DNA of 64,000 nt from AC-32 sp963766375. Lineage in GTDB: Bacteria > Actinomycetota > Thermoleophilia > Gaiellales > Gaiellaceae. The translations under genes were made by a program, and so were the position numbers. The stretch covers positions 536,068 through 600,067 of the forward strand of contig CAVXZG010000019.1 of NCBI GenBank assembly GCA_963766375.1. The letters are read 5' to 3'. The notes under the pieces were generated by a model. That model did not search any database. It was not told the DNA's origin and saw only the letters and a program-made list of their open reading frames with translations. Positions within the stretch are counted from its first letter, which is position 1, and every line of letters starts with the position of its first letter. This document shows positions 26,536 through 34,586 of this stretch, piece after piece.

Positions 26536-27345
26536 CAGGTCCTCGCCGTGACCTCGTCCTCGATCCGCGTCGTGTACTTCTCGAACGCGAGCGTCTCCGT
26601 CGAGAACTGGATGATCCGCTCCGAGCCGTGGAACGGATACTTGCGCCAGACGTCCACATGGCGGTCGGTGATCTCGATCACGTTGTAACAGGGCCGCGTC
26701 TTGCCACGGAGCCGCTGCGACGAGACCGTGCCCGCGTTCACGACGAAGAGATTCTCGAGCCGCCAGGCGTACGGGCACGTGCTTGTGGCCGGAGAGCACG
26801 AGGTTCACACCCGCGCGCTGGAGACACTCGAGCACGTCGCCCGCGTCGTAGACCACGTTGCGCTCGCGTCCCGTGCCAGGGACGGGCAGCAGGTGGTGAT
26901 GAAGGACGAAGACGCGCAGGTCGGCTTGATCCGCGAACTGCTCCTCGATCCAGCGGTAGCGGCCGCGCCCGATCTGGCCGTTGTCGAGATCGGGCTCGGT
27001 CGAATCCACCGCGACCACGGTCACGCCGCCGAGCCGGAGCACCGAGTTGCGGTCGCCGAACATGTCTTCGAAGTGCACGTAGCCGACGTTGCGCGAGTCG
27101 TGGTTTCCCGGGATGACGACGACCGACTCGCACTCGATCTGATCGAGGTATGACTGCGCCAGCACGTACTCGTGCTTGAAGCCGAAGGTGGTCAGGTCGC
27201 CGGAGCAGATGACGATGTCGGGCGCGAGGTCGTTGATCTCGCGGATCGCGCGCTCGAGCAGGTTCGGCACGAAGTCGACTCCTCCGCAGTGGATGTCGGA
27301 GATCTGCGCGATCGTCATCGAGCCGCCGTTTCGAGCCTCCGGCAT
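26535..27345 (-). CDS. Metallophosphoesterase, calcineurin-like (one extra base near 26772)
   Basis: About 269 residues after repair. Metal-binding motifs are in order: ISDIHCGG (DxH), ICSGDLTTFG (GDxxxxx), VIPGNHDSRN (GNHD), VLHHHLLPVPG and SGHKHVP (GHxH). Family members hydrolyse phosphodiesters or phosphomonoesters such as cyclic nucleotides. A CCC at about 26772 has one C too many; the repaired chain runs HKHVPYAWRLENLFVVNAGT to the stop at 26535. It heads the cDPG operon and is translationally coupled (TGATG) to cDPG synthetase, so cDPG or a related phosphate ester is a candidate substrate (inference). The ATG has TACACT 6 bases upstream. Confidence 0.85.
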
Positions 27346-27351
27346 GCTCGA

Positions 27352-27357
27352 AGTGTA
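27352..27357 (-). promoter_or_regulatory. -10 element of the cDPG operon
   Basis: TACACT on the minus strand, separated by exactly 6 bases from the ATG of the metallophosphoesterase. It lies in the 22-bp gap after the phosphate transporter stop, so the operon may be read both from here and from the upstream PiT genes. Confidence 0.55.
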
Positions 27358-27367
27358 GAGCGGCGCG

Positions 27368-28357
27368 CTAGAAGATCGCCTCGATCGGCCAGTACAGCCC
27401 TGCCGCCACCAACGCTGCCGCCGGGATCGTCAGTACCCAGGCGAAGACGATGTTGCCCGCGACCCCCCAGCGAACAGCCGACAGCCGCCGCGTCGCGCCT
27501 GCGCCGATGACCGCGCCGGAGATGACGTGCGTCGTCGAGAGCGGATAGCCGAGCTTGGTCGCGGCGTAGATCGTGAAGCCAGCCGTGGTCTGTGCGGCGA
27601 ACCCGCTCGCCGGCTCCATCTTGATCACGCCCTGGCCGAGGGTGCGCATGATCCGCCAGCCGCCGATGTACGTGCCGGCGCCGATCGCCAGGCCCGCGGC
27701 AACGATCACCCAGGCCGGGATGTAGAAGTGCGAGATGTGACCGCTCTCGAAGAGTGCGAGCGCGATCACGCCCATCGTCTTCTGCGCGTCGTTGGCGCCG
27801 TGGGTGAAGGCGACCCAGGTTCCGGACGCAAGCTGGCCCAACCGGAAGGTGCGATTGGCGAAGCCCGGCGTGATACGCACGAAGATCCAGTAGATCGCCA
27901 CTAGCAGCAAGAAGCCGCCGGCGAACGCGATCACCGGCGCGGTCACCGCCGGGATCGCGACGTTGTGGACGAGCCCGTGCCACTGGACGCCTGCCAGCCC
28001 CGAGTTCGCGATCGCGGCGCCGACGAGGCCGCCGATCAGCGCGTGTGAGGAGCTCGACGGCAGACCCAGCCACCAGGTGATCAGGTTCCAGGTGATCGCG
28101 CCGATCACCGCGGCCAGGATCGTCTTCTCGTTGGCCAGGCCGGTGTCGATGATTCCCTGGCCGACGGTCTTCGCGACCGCAGTGGTGACGAAGGCACCTG
28201 CGAGGTTGGCTATCGCCGCGATCGCCACCGCCAGCCGCGGCGGGACCGCACGCGTCGAGACGGAGGTCGCGACAGCGTTGGCCGTGTCGTGGAAGCCGTT
28301 CGTGAAGTCGAAGCCGAGCGCGAAGACCACCACGACGACGAGCAGGACCGTATCCAC
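27368..28357 (-). CDS. Inorganic phosphate transporter, PiT family
   Basis: 329 residues, about ten hydrophobic helices. The two PiT signature repeats are present: FDFTNGFHDTANAVATSVST at the N-terminus and SGTWVAFTHGANDAQKTMGV in the middle. GLPSSSSHALIGGLVGA and YPLSTTHVISGAVIG are the paired half-repeats. PiT proteins import metal-phosphate with H+ or Na+. The gene follows its DUF47 partner by 6 bases and precedes the cDPG operon by 22 bases, placing phosphate supply beside a phosphate-rich solute pathway. Confidence 0.93.
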   Translation of the reverse strand: MDTVLLVVVVVFALGFDFTNGFHDTANAVATSVSTRAVPPRLAVAIAAIANLAGAFVTTAVAKTVGQGIIDTGLANEKTILAAVIGAITWNLITWWLGLPSSSSHALIGGLVGAAIANSGLAGVQWHGLVHNVAIPAVTAPVIAFAGGFLLLVAIYWIFVRITPGFANRTFRLGQLASGTWVAFTHGANDAQKTMGVIALALFESGHISHFYIPAWVIVAAGLAIGAGTYIGGWRIMRTLGQGVIKMEPASGFAAQTTAGFTIYAATKLGYPLSTTHVISGAVIGAGATRRLSAVRWGVAGNIVFAWVLTIPAAALVAAGLYWPIEAIF

Positions 28358-28363
28358 TCGGTT

Positions 28364-28987
28364 CTACCGGTTCTTGACCACGATCGCCTCCAGAACGTCC
28401 GCGGCGTTCTCCAGCGCGTCCACGGCCTCTTCCAGGCGCTCGTGGATGTCCTTCCAGCGGATGATCGTCTTGGCGTCGTCGGTAGAGCGGAACAGCTCGG
28501 CGACCGCGTCCCGCTCGAGCTCGTCACCCTTGTCCTCGAGCGCGCGCAGCTCGGCCAGCTGGTCGCTCGAGTCCTTGAAGCCCTTGAGCCTCCCGACCGC
28601 CTCGTCGAGCTTCGTCGCGGCGCGGAAGATCACGTCGGCCTGCTCGCGCGCCTTCTCCGGCACGCGGTCGACCCCGTAGGAGCCCAGATTGTCGGCGGCC
28701 TCGTCAATGTGATCGCAGATGTCGTCGAGGGCGCCCGCGAGCCGGTACATGTCGTCCCGGTCGAAGGGCGTGACGAAGGTGCTGTTGAGGAGCAGGACGA
28801 CCTCGTGCGTGAGCCGGTCCCCCTCGTGCTCGAGTTCCTTGATGCGGCCGACCAAGGCGTCACCGTCCGTCGGAAAGCGCTCGAGCAACTCGACGAGCAG
28901 CCGCGAGATCTCGACCGTGTTGGCCGAGGCCTGCGAGTAGAGATCGAAGAACTCGCTTTTCTGCGGCGTGAAGCGGAGGCGGGGCAT
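28364..28987 (-). CDS. DUF47/PhoU-like phosphate transport regulator
   Basis: 207 residues, all helical, with PhoU-like repeats: IKELEHEGDRLTHEVVLLLN and RALEDKGDELERDAVAELF, plus DRDDMYRLAGALDDICDHID. DUF47 proteins bind metal and modulate the neighbouring PiT transporter. ATG start. It is divergent from the next gene on the plus strand. Confidence 0.9.
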   Translation of the reverse strand: MPRLRFTPQKSEFFDLYSQASANTVEISRLLVELLERFPTDGDALVGRIKELEHEGDRLTHEVVLLLNSTFVTPFDRDDMYRLAGALDDICDHIDEAADNLGSYGVDRVPEKAREQADVIFRAATKLDEAVGRLKGFKDSSDQLAELRALEDKGDELERDAVAELFRSTDDAKTIIRWKDIHERLEEAVDALENAADVLEAIVVKNR

Positions 28988-29054
28988 CGCGGGAGGTCTT
29001 CTATCAAGTCCCCCGGGAGAGTCGCGTCCGCACCCACTGCTACTGTTGCGCGGG

Positions 29055-29420
29055 GTGGCAGAAATCGCCGATTTCCAGGCTTATTGCGGCACGGGCACGC
29101 CGCGGTTCGCCAACGACGCCGAGCGCGAATGCGCCAAGGTGCTCGACTTCTACGGCATTCGCTGGGACTACGAGCCGCGGACGTTCGTCCTCGAGCAGGA
29201 CGAGGACGGGCGCGTGACCGAGGCGTTCACGCCGGACTTCTACCTCCCCGAGCAGAACCTGTTCCTCGAGATCACGGTGATGAAGCAGCGTCTCGTCACG
29301 CGCAAGAACCGCAAGCTGCGCAAGCTCCGCCAGCGCTATCCCGAGGTGCAGGCCAAGCTCTTCTACAAACGCGACATCGAGCGGCTGGCCCAGCGATACC
29401 GCCTCGACCTGGCGTCATAG
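29055..29420 (+). CDS. Conserved hypothetical protein, possibly nuclease-like fold
   Basis: 121 residues. FANDAERECAKVLDFYGIRW is followed by EAFTPDFYLPEQNLFLEITV, a Glu...PD...ExT arrangement that loosely resembles endonuclease-like folds, and a basic C-terminus (TRKNRKLRKLRQRYP, KLFYKRDIERLAQ). I cannot assign an activity. The GTG start has TACTGT 8 bases upstream. It precedes hpt with the frames nearly touching, so they are likely one transcript. Confidence 0.7.
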   Translation: MAEIADFQAYCGTGTPRFANDAERECAKVLDFYGIRWDYEPRTFVLEQDEDGRVTEAFTPDFYLPEQNLFLEITVMKQRLVTRKNRKLRKLRQRYPEVQAKLFYKRDIERLAQRYRLDLAS

Positions 29421-29446
29421 AGGCCTCCGAACCGCGGATCGGAGAC

Positions 29447-29956
29447 GTGTTCCTCTCGGCGGAGGAGCTCCGGACGCGGGTCGACGAGCTCGGCGCACAG
29501 ATCGCCGAGGACTACGCCGGCAAGGAGCTGCTGCTGATCTCGATCCTGAAGGCGAGCGTCGTGTTTCTCACCGACCTCTCCCGGGCCATCTCGAGCACGC
29601 ACAAGGTCGACTTCGTGGAGCTCGCCGGCTACAACGGCGCAGACACGGGTGGCCATTCACGCGTGCGCCTGCTGAAGGACACGATCATCCCGCTCGCCGG
29701 CCACGACGTGTTGATCGTCGACGAGGTCGTGGACACCGGGCTTACGCTCAACTACCTGCGCGGCATCTTCGAGCTGCGCAAGCCGGAGAGCCTGCGAGTG
29801 GTCGCGCTGCTCGACCGGCCCTATCGGCGCCTGGTCGACGACCTGCCCGTGGACTACGTCGGCTTCACCGTCCCGGACGAGTTCTTCGTCGGGTACGGAT
29901 TCGACATCGACGAGCGCTGGCGCAACCTGCCAGACCTGCGGCTCGCCAAAGTTTAG
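29447..29956 (+). CDS. hpt: Hypoxanthine-guanine phosphoribosyltransferase
   Basis: 169 residues from GTG 29447. The PRPP-binding loop is VLIVDEVVDTGLTL; KASVVFLTDLSR and the C-terminal VDYVGFTVPDEFFVGYGFDI and DERWRNLPDL are standard for HPRT. The enzyme salvages hypoxanthine and guanine to IMP and GMP. The start is uncertain: the frame is open further upstream (IEASEPRIGD), but no ATG, GTG or TTG exists between the preceding stop and 29447. The last codons overlap the mntH operator. Confidence 0.9.
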   Translation: MFLSAEELRTRVDELGAQIAEDYAGKELLLISILKASVVFLTDLSRAISSTHKVDFVELAGYNGADTGGHSRVRLLKDTIIPLAGHDVLIVDEVVDTGLTLNYLRGIFELRKPESLRVVALLDRPYRRLVDDLPVDYVGFTVPDEFFVGYGFDIDERWRNLPDLRLAKV

Positions 29957-29979
29957 GTACGCCTAACTTTCGCTAGACT
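29953..29979 (+). promoter_or_regulatory. DtxR/MntR-type operator plus -10 of mntH
   Basis: TTAGGTACGCCTAA at 29953-29966 is a perfect TTAGG-N4-CCTAA palindrome, matching the core of the DtxR/IdeR/MntR consensus. It is followed 7 bases later by TAGACT (29974-29979), which is 6 bases before the mntH ATG. The palindrome occupies the -35/spacer region, where a metal-loaded repressor would block transcription. It also overlaps the hpt stop codon. Confidence 0.75.
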
Positions 29980-29985
29980 CGGCCC

Positions 29986-31269
29986 ATGATGGCGACGCGG
30001 GCAGAACGGGTCGCCACGGGAAACGTCGAGGCGGCCGAGAACGCGCTGCGGGGGTTCCCCAGGCCTTTTCGCATCCTTCCGTTCCTCGGGCCCGCGTTCG
30101 TCGCGTGCGTCGCCTACATCGACCCCGGCAACTTCGCGACCAACATCGCCGGCGGCGCGAAGTTCGGCTACACGCTCTGTTGGGTGATCCTCGTCTCGAA
30201 CCTGATGGCGATGCTGATCCAGACGCTCTCGGCGAAGCTCGGGATCGCCACGGGCCGCAACCTGCCGGAGGTCTGCCGCGACCAGTTCTCCCGCAGGACA
30301 TCGCGGGGCCTCTGGGTGCAAGCGGAGCTGATCGCGATGGCCACCGACCTGGCCGAGTTCCTCGGAGCGGCGCTCGGATTCCACCTGCTCTTCGGGATGG
30401 CGCTCTTCCCCGCGGCGGTCATCACCGGCATCTGCACCTTCGTGATCCTCGGCTTGCAGCGCCTGGGCCTGCGCACCTTCGAAGCCGTGATCGCGGCCTT
30501 CGTCGGCGTGATCGGCGTCTCGTACATCGCGGAGCTCTTCTACGCGAATCCTCCGCTCGGCACCGTAGCCCTGCACTCGGTGTCGCCGGCCTTCGCCGGC
30601 AGCGACTCGTTGCTGCTCGCGGTCGGGATCCTCGGCGCGACGGTGATGCCGCACGTGATCTACCTGCACTCCGCGCTGACGCAGAACCGGGTCGTTCCGC
30701 AAAACGACGCGGAGGCCAAGCGCCTGTACCGCTACACGAGGGTCGACGTCGTGATCGCGATGTCGATCGCAGGCGTGATCAACATGGCGATGCTGGTGAT
30801 GGCGGCGAGCGTCTTCTACAAGTCCGGGATCACAGACGTGGCGTCGCTAGAAAACGCCCACGAGACGCTCAAGCCGATCCTGGGCGGTGCATCCGCGACA
30901 CTCTTCGCGCTCGCACTCCTCGCCTCGGGCCTGTCCAGCTCGACGGTCGGCACGCTCGCCGGCCAGGTCGTGATGCAGGGATTCATCCAGCGCAAGATCC
31001 CGATCTTCGTGCGCCGACTCGTGACGATGGTGCCGGCGCTCGTGGTCGCGGCGATCGGGCTCAACCCCACGCGCGTGCTCGTGATCAGCCAGGTCGTGCT
31101 CTCGTTCGGGATCCCGTTCGCGCTGATCCCGCTCGTCTACTTCACGAGCCGGAAGGACCTGATGGGCGTCCTCGTGAACAGAAGGGCGACGACAGCCATC
31201 GCAGTGGTCGTCGCCGCCCTGATCTCTGCTTTGAACGTCTTCCTACTCGGCCAGATCTTCCTGGGCTAG
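29986..31269 (+). CDS. mntH: Nramp-family Mn2+/Fe2+ transporter
   Basis: 427 residues with about eleven membrane helices. The metal-binding DPGN of helix 1 is in VAYIDPGNFATNIAGG, and the MPH of helix 6 is in LGATVMPHVIYLHSAL. The consensus transport motif region SGLSSSTVGTLAGQVVMQGF follows. The protein imports divalent manganese or iron with protons. The DtxR-type palindrome upstream implies metal-responsive repression. ATG start with TAGACT 6 bases upstream. Confidence 0.93.
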   Translation: MMATRAERVATGNVEAAENALRGFPRPFRILPFLGPAFVACVAYIDPGNFATNIAGGAKFGYTLCWVILVSNLMAMLIQTLSAKLGIATGRNLPEVCRDQFSRRTSRGLWVQAELIAMATDLAEFLGAALGFHLLFGMALFPAAVITGICTFVILGLQRLGLRTFEAVIAAFVGVIGVSYIAELFYANPPLGTVALHSVSPAFAGSDSLLLAVGILGATVMPHVIYLHSALTQNRVVPQNDAEAKRLYRYTRVDVVIAMSIAGVINMAMLVMAASVFYKSGITDVASLENAHETLKPILGGASATLFALALLASGLSSSTVGTLAGQVVMQGFIQRKIPIFVRRLVTMVPALVVAAIGLNPTRVLVISQVVLSFGIPFALIPLVYFTSRKDLMGVLVNRRATTAIAVVVAALISALNVFLLGQIFLG

Positions 31270-31275
31270 GCCGGT

Positions 31276-31431
31276 CTACCAGCGGTACCAGCGTGCTTCG
31301 GGGCCTCGAGCAAGGAAGCCGATCAGCCAGAGGGCGAGCACGATCGCGGCGACGATCCAGAGGACCTTGACCGCGAAGCCGATCCCGAAGAGCAGGATCG
31401 CGAGCAACAGAACGAGTAGCAGTGCGAGCAT
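31276..31431 (-). CDS. Small hydrophobic membrane protein (lmo0937/DUF5670-like)
   Basis: 51 residues: MLALLLVLLLAILLFGIGFA, then a second helix VLWIVAAIVLALWLIGFLA and an aromatic, basic tail. The ATG is preceded by AAAGGAGA at a normal Shine-Dalgarno distance, stronger than most in the window. It resembles small two-helix proteins often linked to envelope stress. Function unknown. It lies convergent to mntH, with only 6 bases between stops. Confidence 0.7.
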   Translation of the reverse strand: MLALLLVLLLAILLFGIGFAVKVLWIVAAIVLALWLIGFLARGPEARWYRW

Positions 31432-31504
31432 TTTGGGCGTCTCCTTTCGTGTTGTCCCGAAGGACAAGCGCGTGTTCCACGCGGAGGCGTCCCTGAAACG
31501 CGTG

Positions 31505-32696
31505 CTACAGATAGCCGAGCGGGATCAACGGCGCTGCCGTTGACGCGCACCTCGAAGTGCAGGTGATCCCCGAAGCAGTGGCCGGTGCACCCGACGTAGC
31601 CGATCACCTGGCCCTGGGTCACGATCTGGCCGTTGCCGACGGCGACGCTGGACTGGTGCCCGTAGGCGGTCGAGAGCCCGCCTCCGTGGTCGATCGCGAC
31701 GAGGTTGCCGTAACCGCCCATCCAGCCCGAGTACACGACCCGCCCCGAGGCCGCGGCGTGGATCGGCGTGCCCGCGGGGACGCCGATGTCGATCCCTTCG
31801 TGCATGCGTCCCCAGCGCATGCCGAACCCGCTCGTCACCGGCCCGTTCACCGGCCAGATGAAGCCGGCAGCCGAGGGGGTGGTGTCCCCGGGCGGCGCGT
31901 AGGAGTTGCTCGCCTGGGCGGACTGGATCTGGGCGGCAAGCGACGCGCTGGCTTGCGCGAGCCCCGAGGCCTCGTGCAGGTACTCCTTCTTGCTCTCGGC
32001 CACGTTCCGGAGGCTTTCCCGCTTCGACGCGCGCGCGGCGGCGAGACGGTTCTCGCTCGCGAGGAGCTCGTCCCTCAGCGCCCGCACCTGGCCCGCGCGA
32101 AGGGCGATCGTCCTCGTCTCGGCAGCCGCGAGCGCGCGGAAGCGCTTCGTGTGCTGCCGCTGCCGGCGCACCCGCTGCTTGGCCGTTCCCACCTGGCCGG
32201 CGATGTGCCTGTCCTGCGCCACGATCGCGTTCACGTAGTCGGCCTGCGAGATCAGGTCGGTGAAGGTCTTGGCCGAGAGAAGCACCTCGAGCGAGCTCGG
32301 CTCGCCGCCTTCGTAGATCTCGATCAGGCGGTTCCCGAGCCGGTCGATCAATGCGTTGTACTCCTTGCGATAGAACTCGTAGCGCGAGGTCTGCAGCCGG
32401 TAGAGCTCGTTCAGCCGGTCGAGCTTCTCCTTGTGCAGGGCCAGGTCGCGCTCGAGCGGCGCAAGCTGCGCAGAGACATCGCCGACCTGCGACGCGAGGT
32501 TGCGGATCTCCTGGTTGACCGAGGCGATGTCGGCGGCCAACGCCTGCTCGCGCTGCTCGGCGCGGGCGATCTTGGCCTGGACGGCCTGGAGACGTGAGTC
32601 GATCTCCTGTTTTCGGCTCGTGACGTCGCCGCTCGCGGGGGAGGCGGCAATGGCCAGGAGGAGCACGACGACCGGTAAGAGTCGGCGGATGTGCAT
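31505..32696 (-). CDS. Secreted M23 peptidoglycan endopeptidase with coiled coil (one extra base near 31525)
   Basis: About 396 residues after repair. Signal peptide (LLPVVVLLLAIAASPASG), a long coiled coil (about residues 25-260), then an M23/LytM domain with HEGIDIGVPAGTP (zinc ligands His and Asp) and GDHLHFEVRVNG (HxH). EnvC-like architecture: the coiled coil typically regulates the peptidase or partner amidases in cell separation. A CCC near 31525 holds one base too many; repaired, the protein ends AVDPLGYL at 31505, the normal end for this family. Confidence 0.88.
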
Positions 32697-32741
32697 TTGG
32701 CGAGACTTCGGCGGTCGGCCGGGCGTCCCTGCCCGGAGGGG

Positions 32742-33570
32742 CTATTCCCCCTGCGGCGGCGGGCTCGGGACTGGGCTCGGCTCCGGCACGATTGCGGGGC
32801 CCGGTGGCTCCGACGGCTCGGGACCCGGCTCGGGCACCGGCACGGGCTCGGGCACCGGGCTCGGCGCGGGATAGGGCTCTGGCACCGGCTGCGGGGGTTT
32901 CGATCTGGGTCGGCTGCACCTGGAGCTGTGCTCGCTGGATTCGCTCCATCGCGCCTGCCGCTGTTTGCTCCATCTCTTCCTCCTTTGCCGCGACCAGCCC
33001 GTCCAGCTCTGCCATTCGCGAACGGGCCGATTCGCTCCCTTCCTCGTCGTCAGCGTATACAGCTTCTCCCAGCACACGGGCACATTCGGCCCGCTGCGCC
33101 AGGAGCTCCGCCAGTTCGCGCCTCAGGCGGAACAGCTCCACTCGCGCGCCGGAGTGGACGCTCAGCGCCTCGATCGCAAAGCCGGCGCGGGCGCGCAGGG
33201 CGCCCACAGCGCCGCTGGAGAGGCGCGAGACCGGCGCATCGGGCAGCCGGCGCGCGAGGCCGACGAAGAAGACCGCGAGCACGACCGCGACGCCGAGCAG
33301 CGCGCCGCCCACGATCACGTGGCCGCTGACGAGGAGCACGATCGCGAGCGCGAGCGAGGCCGCGGCGAGCGCGAGCACCGCCGCGGGCGGCGTGACACCG
33401 AAGAAGCGTGGCGCGGCCACGCTCACCTCGACCGGTACGGGGCCGGTTTCCTGCGGCGGTAACTCCTGCACGGCCGTCTCGCCGGGGCCGGCGCCGACGC
33501 GCGTCCCGCACTCCGGGCAGAAGCGGCTTCGCTTCGGGAGGCGCGAGTTGCAGTTGGCGCAGCTAGGCAC
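32742..33570 (-). CDS. Zinc-ribbon membrane protein with proline-rich tail (one extra base near 32894)
   Basis: About 275 residues after repair. The zinc ribbon CANCNSRLPKRSRFCPECG is followed by two membrane helices (VLALAAASLALAIVLLVSG and the next), a charged helical region and a Pro/Glu-rich tail (PEPYPAPSPVPEPVPVPEPG) ending PPPQGE. A run of five C near 32894 has one too many; the in-frame alternative becomes Arg/Ala-rich nonsense that overlaps the M23 gene. It overlaps the CcmI-like gene by 8 bases. Role unknown. Confidence 0.65.
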
Positions 33571-33916
33571 GTACGCGCTCCTGTTTCGGCTTACGAGGCT
33601 CGAGCGCCCGCAGCAGCTCTGCCGCGCGGCGGCGCAAGGGCCCGACGAGCGCGCGGTAGTCGTCGTCCGAGACCTTCCCGGTGCGGTGGTCGAACTCGAG
33701 CTCCTTCAGCGCCGCCAGCGCCCGGTCGCGCTCCTCTTCCAGGGCAATGCGCTCCTGCTCGCGCGTCCCCGGCTCCTCGAGCCGATCGTGCTCGGGCGCA
33801 GGCTCGCGCAGGAAGGGCCGCGCGACGAGCAGCACGCAGGCGACGGCGAGCAGGCCGCCCAGGACGAGCCAGATGACAGCTAGGCCTTCTTGGCGGGCGC
33901 GTACTTCGACGGGCAC
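33563..33916 (-). CDS. CcmI N-terminal-domain-like membrane protein
   Basis: Up to 117 residues. A single membrane helix (VIWLVLGGLLAVACVLLVARP) is followed by a helical region with RDRALAALKELEFDHRTGKV and SDDDYRALVGPLRRRAAELL. This is the N-terminal pattern of CcmI/CycH, which holds apocytochrome during c-type cytochrome maturation; the TPR part of CcmI is absent. The start is uncertain: the ATG at 33916 lies inside ccmE, and the natural start before VIWLV lacks a standard codon. Adjacent ccmE supports a cytochrome c role. Confidence 0.65.
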   Translation of the reverse strand: MPVEVRARQEGLAVIWLVLGGLLAVACVLLVARPFLREPAPEHDRLEEPGTREQERIALEEERDRALAALKELEFDHRTGKVSDDDYRALVGPLRRRAAELLRALEPRKPKQERVRA

Positions 33917-34278
33917 TTCGTCACGAGCGTGTCGTGCTTGGCGACGAAGACGCCGTGTGCGTAGCGGCCGTCAACGACGACGTGCCGCCCGGTCTTGAAC
34001 ATGTCGGGCACGCTGCCGCGATAGACGACCGGCACGGAGGCCGAGCCGCCGATGTCCCCGACCCGGAAGTGCAGCCCGTTCTTCGAGTACCCGTCGCCGC
34101 GGGCGTGGCCCACGACTTTGCCGACGAGCGAGACGGTCTCCGCGTGACCCGCGAGCTGGCTCGGCTTCAGCTGTGCCTGGCGCCCGCCCGCGATCGACAC
34201 GTAGAGCAGGAACACCGCGAGCACGGCTGCGACCGACAGCGCGATGACGAGCCGAACGGAACGAGGGTTCCGCGCCAC
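33880..34278 (-). CDS. ccmE: Cytochrome c maturation heme chaperone CcmE, CxxxY type
   Basis: 132 residues. One N-terminal membrane anchor (LVIALSVAAVLAVFLLYVSIA) and an OB-fold beta domain (GKVVGHARGDGYSKNGLHFR, VVYRGSVPDMFKTGRHVVVD). The C-terminal heme attachment site is FVAKHDTLVTKCPSKYAP, where CPSKY matches the CxxxY variant instead of the HxxxY of E. coli. CcmE carries heme to apocytochromes. The GTG start has TAGACT exactly 6 bases upstream. No ccmABC or ccmF genes are in the window. Confidence 0.85.
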   Translation of the reverse strand: MARNPRSVRLVIALSVAAVLAVFLLYVSIAGGRQAQLKPSQLAGHAETVSLVGKVVGHARGDGYSKNGLHFRVGDIGGSASVPVVYRGSVPDMFKTGRHVVVDGRYAHGVFVAKHDTLVTKCPSKYAPAKKA

Positions 34279-34300
34279 GGCTGAAGTCTAAAGGCGGTCG

Positions 34301-34543
34301 CTAGAACTCGCGAGCAGGCTCGGAGCGCCGGCTCGGGATCCGGTAGCCGTGCTCCTCGCAGAGGCTGCCCGGATTGTCCTCGGTGAGCGCGTCGCAGTAG
34401 CCCTTGCCGTAGGCCGCGCGCATGAACGCGGCGACCACCTCGAGGTTCCATTCGCCGATGTCGGCGGCCTCCCGCCAGAGGTCGGCAAGCCGAAGGTCGA
34501 TGTCCAGCTCGAGCAGGTCGATCCGCGAAGGGCTCTTTGCCAT
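34301..34543 (-). CDS. Small conserved hypothetical protein
   Basis: 80 residues, soluble, helical and acidic in the middle, with two cysteines (GYCDALTEDNPGSLCEEHGY). No family recognised. The ATG has TACGCT exactly 6 bases upstream, which supports it as a real gene. It is divergent from the TIM-barrel gene, with 43 bases between start codons. Confidence 0.6.
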   Translation of the reverse strand: MAKSPSRIDLLELDIDLRLADLWREAADIGEWNLEVVAAFMRAAYGKGYCDALTEDNPGSLCEEHGYRIPSRRSEPAREF

Positions 34544-34586
34544 GGCGTGAGCGTAGATATAGGCCCGGACGACATACGATCCGCGG

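Noticed and set aside
29447..29956. Upstream in-frame extension of hpt over the preceding gene
   Set aside because: It is a shadow of the 29055-29420 gene; no start codon between that stop and 29447 supports it.
31525..33570. 681-residue frame continuing the zinc-ribbon protein through the M23 gene
   Set aside because: After about 32894 it is an Arg/Ala-rich out-of-frame reading of the M23 gene on the same strand, caused by one extra C.
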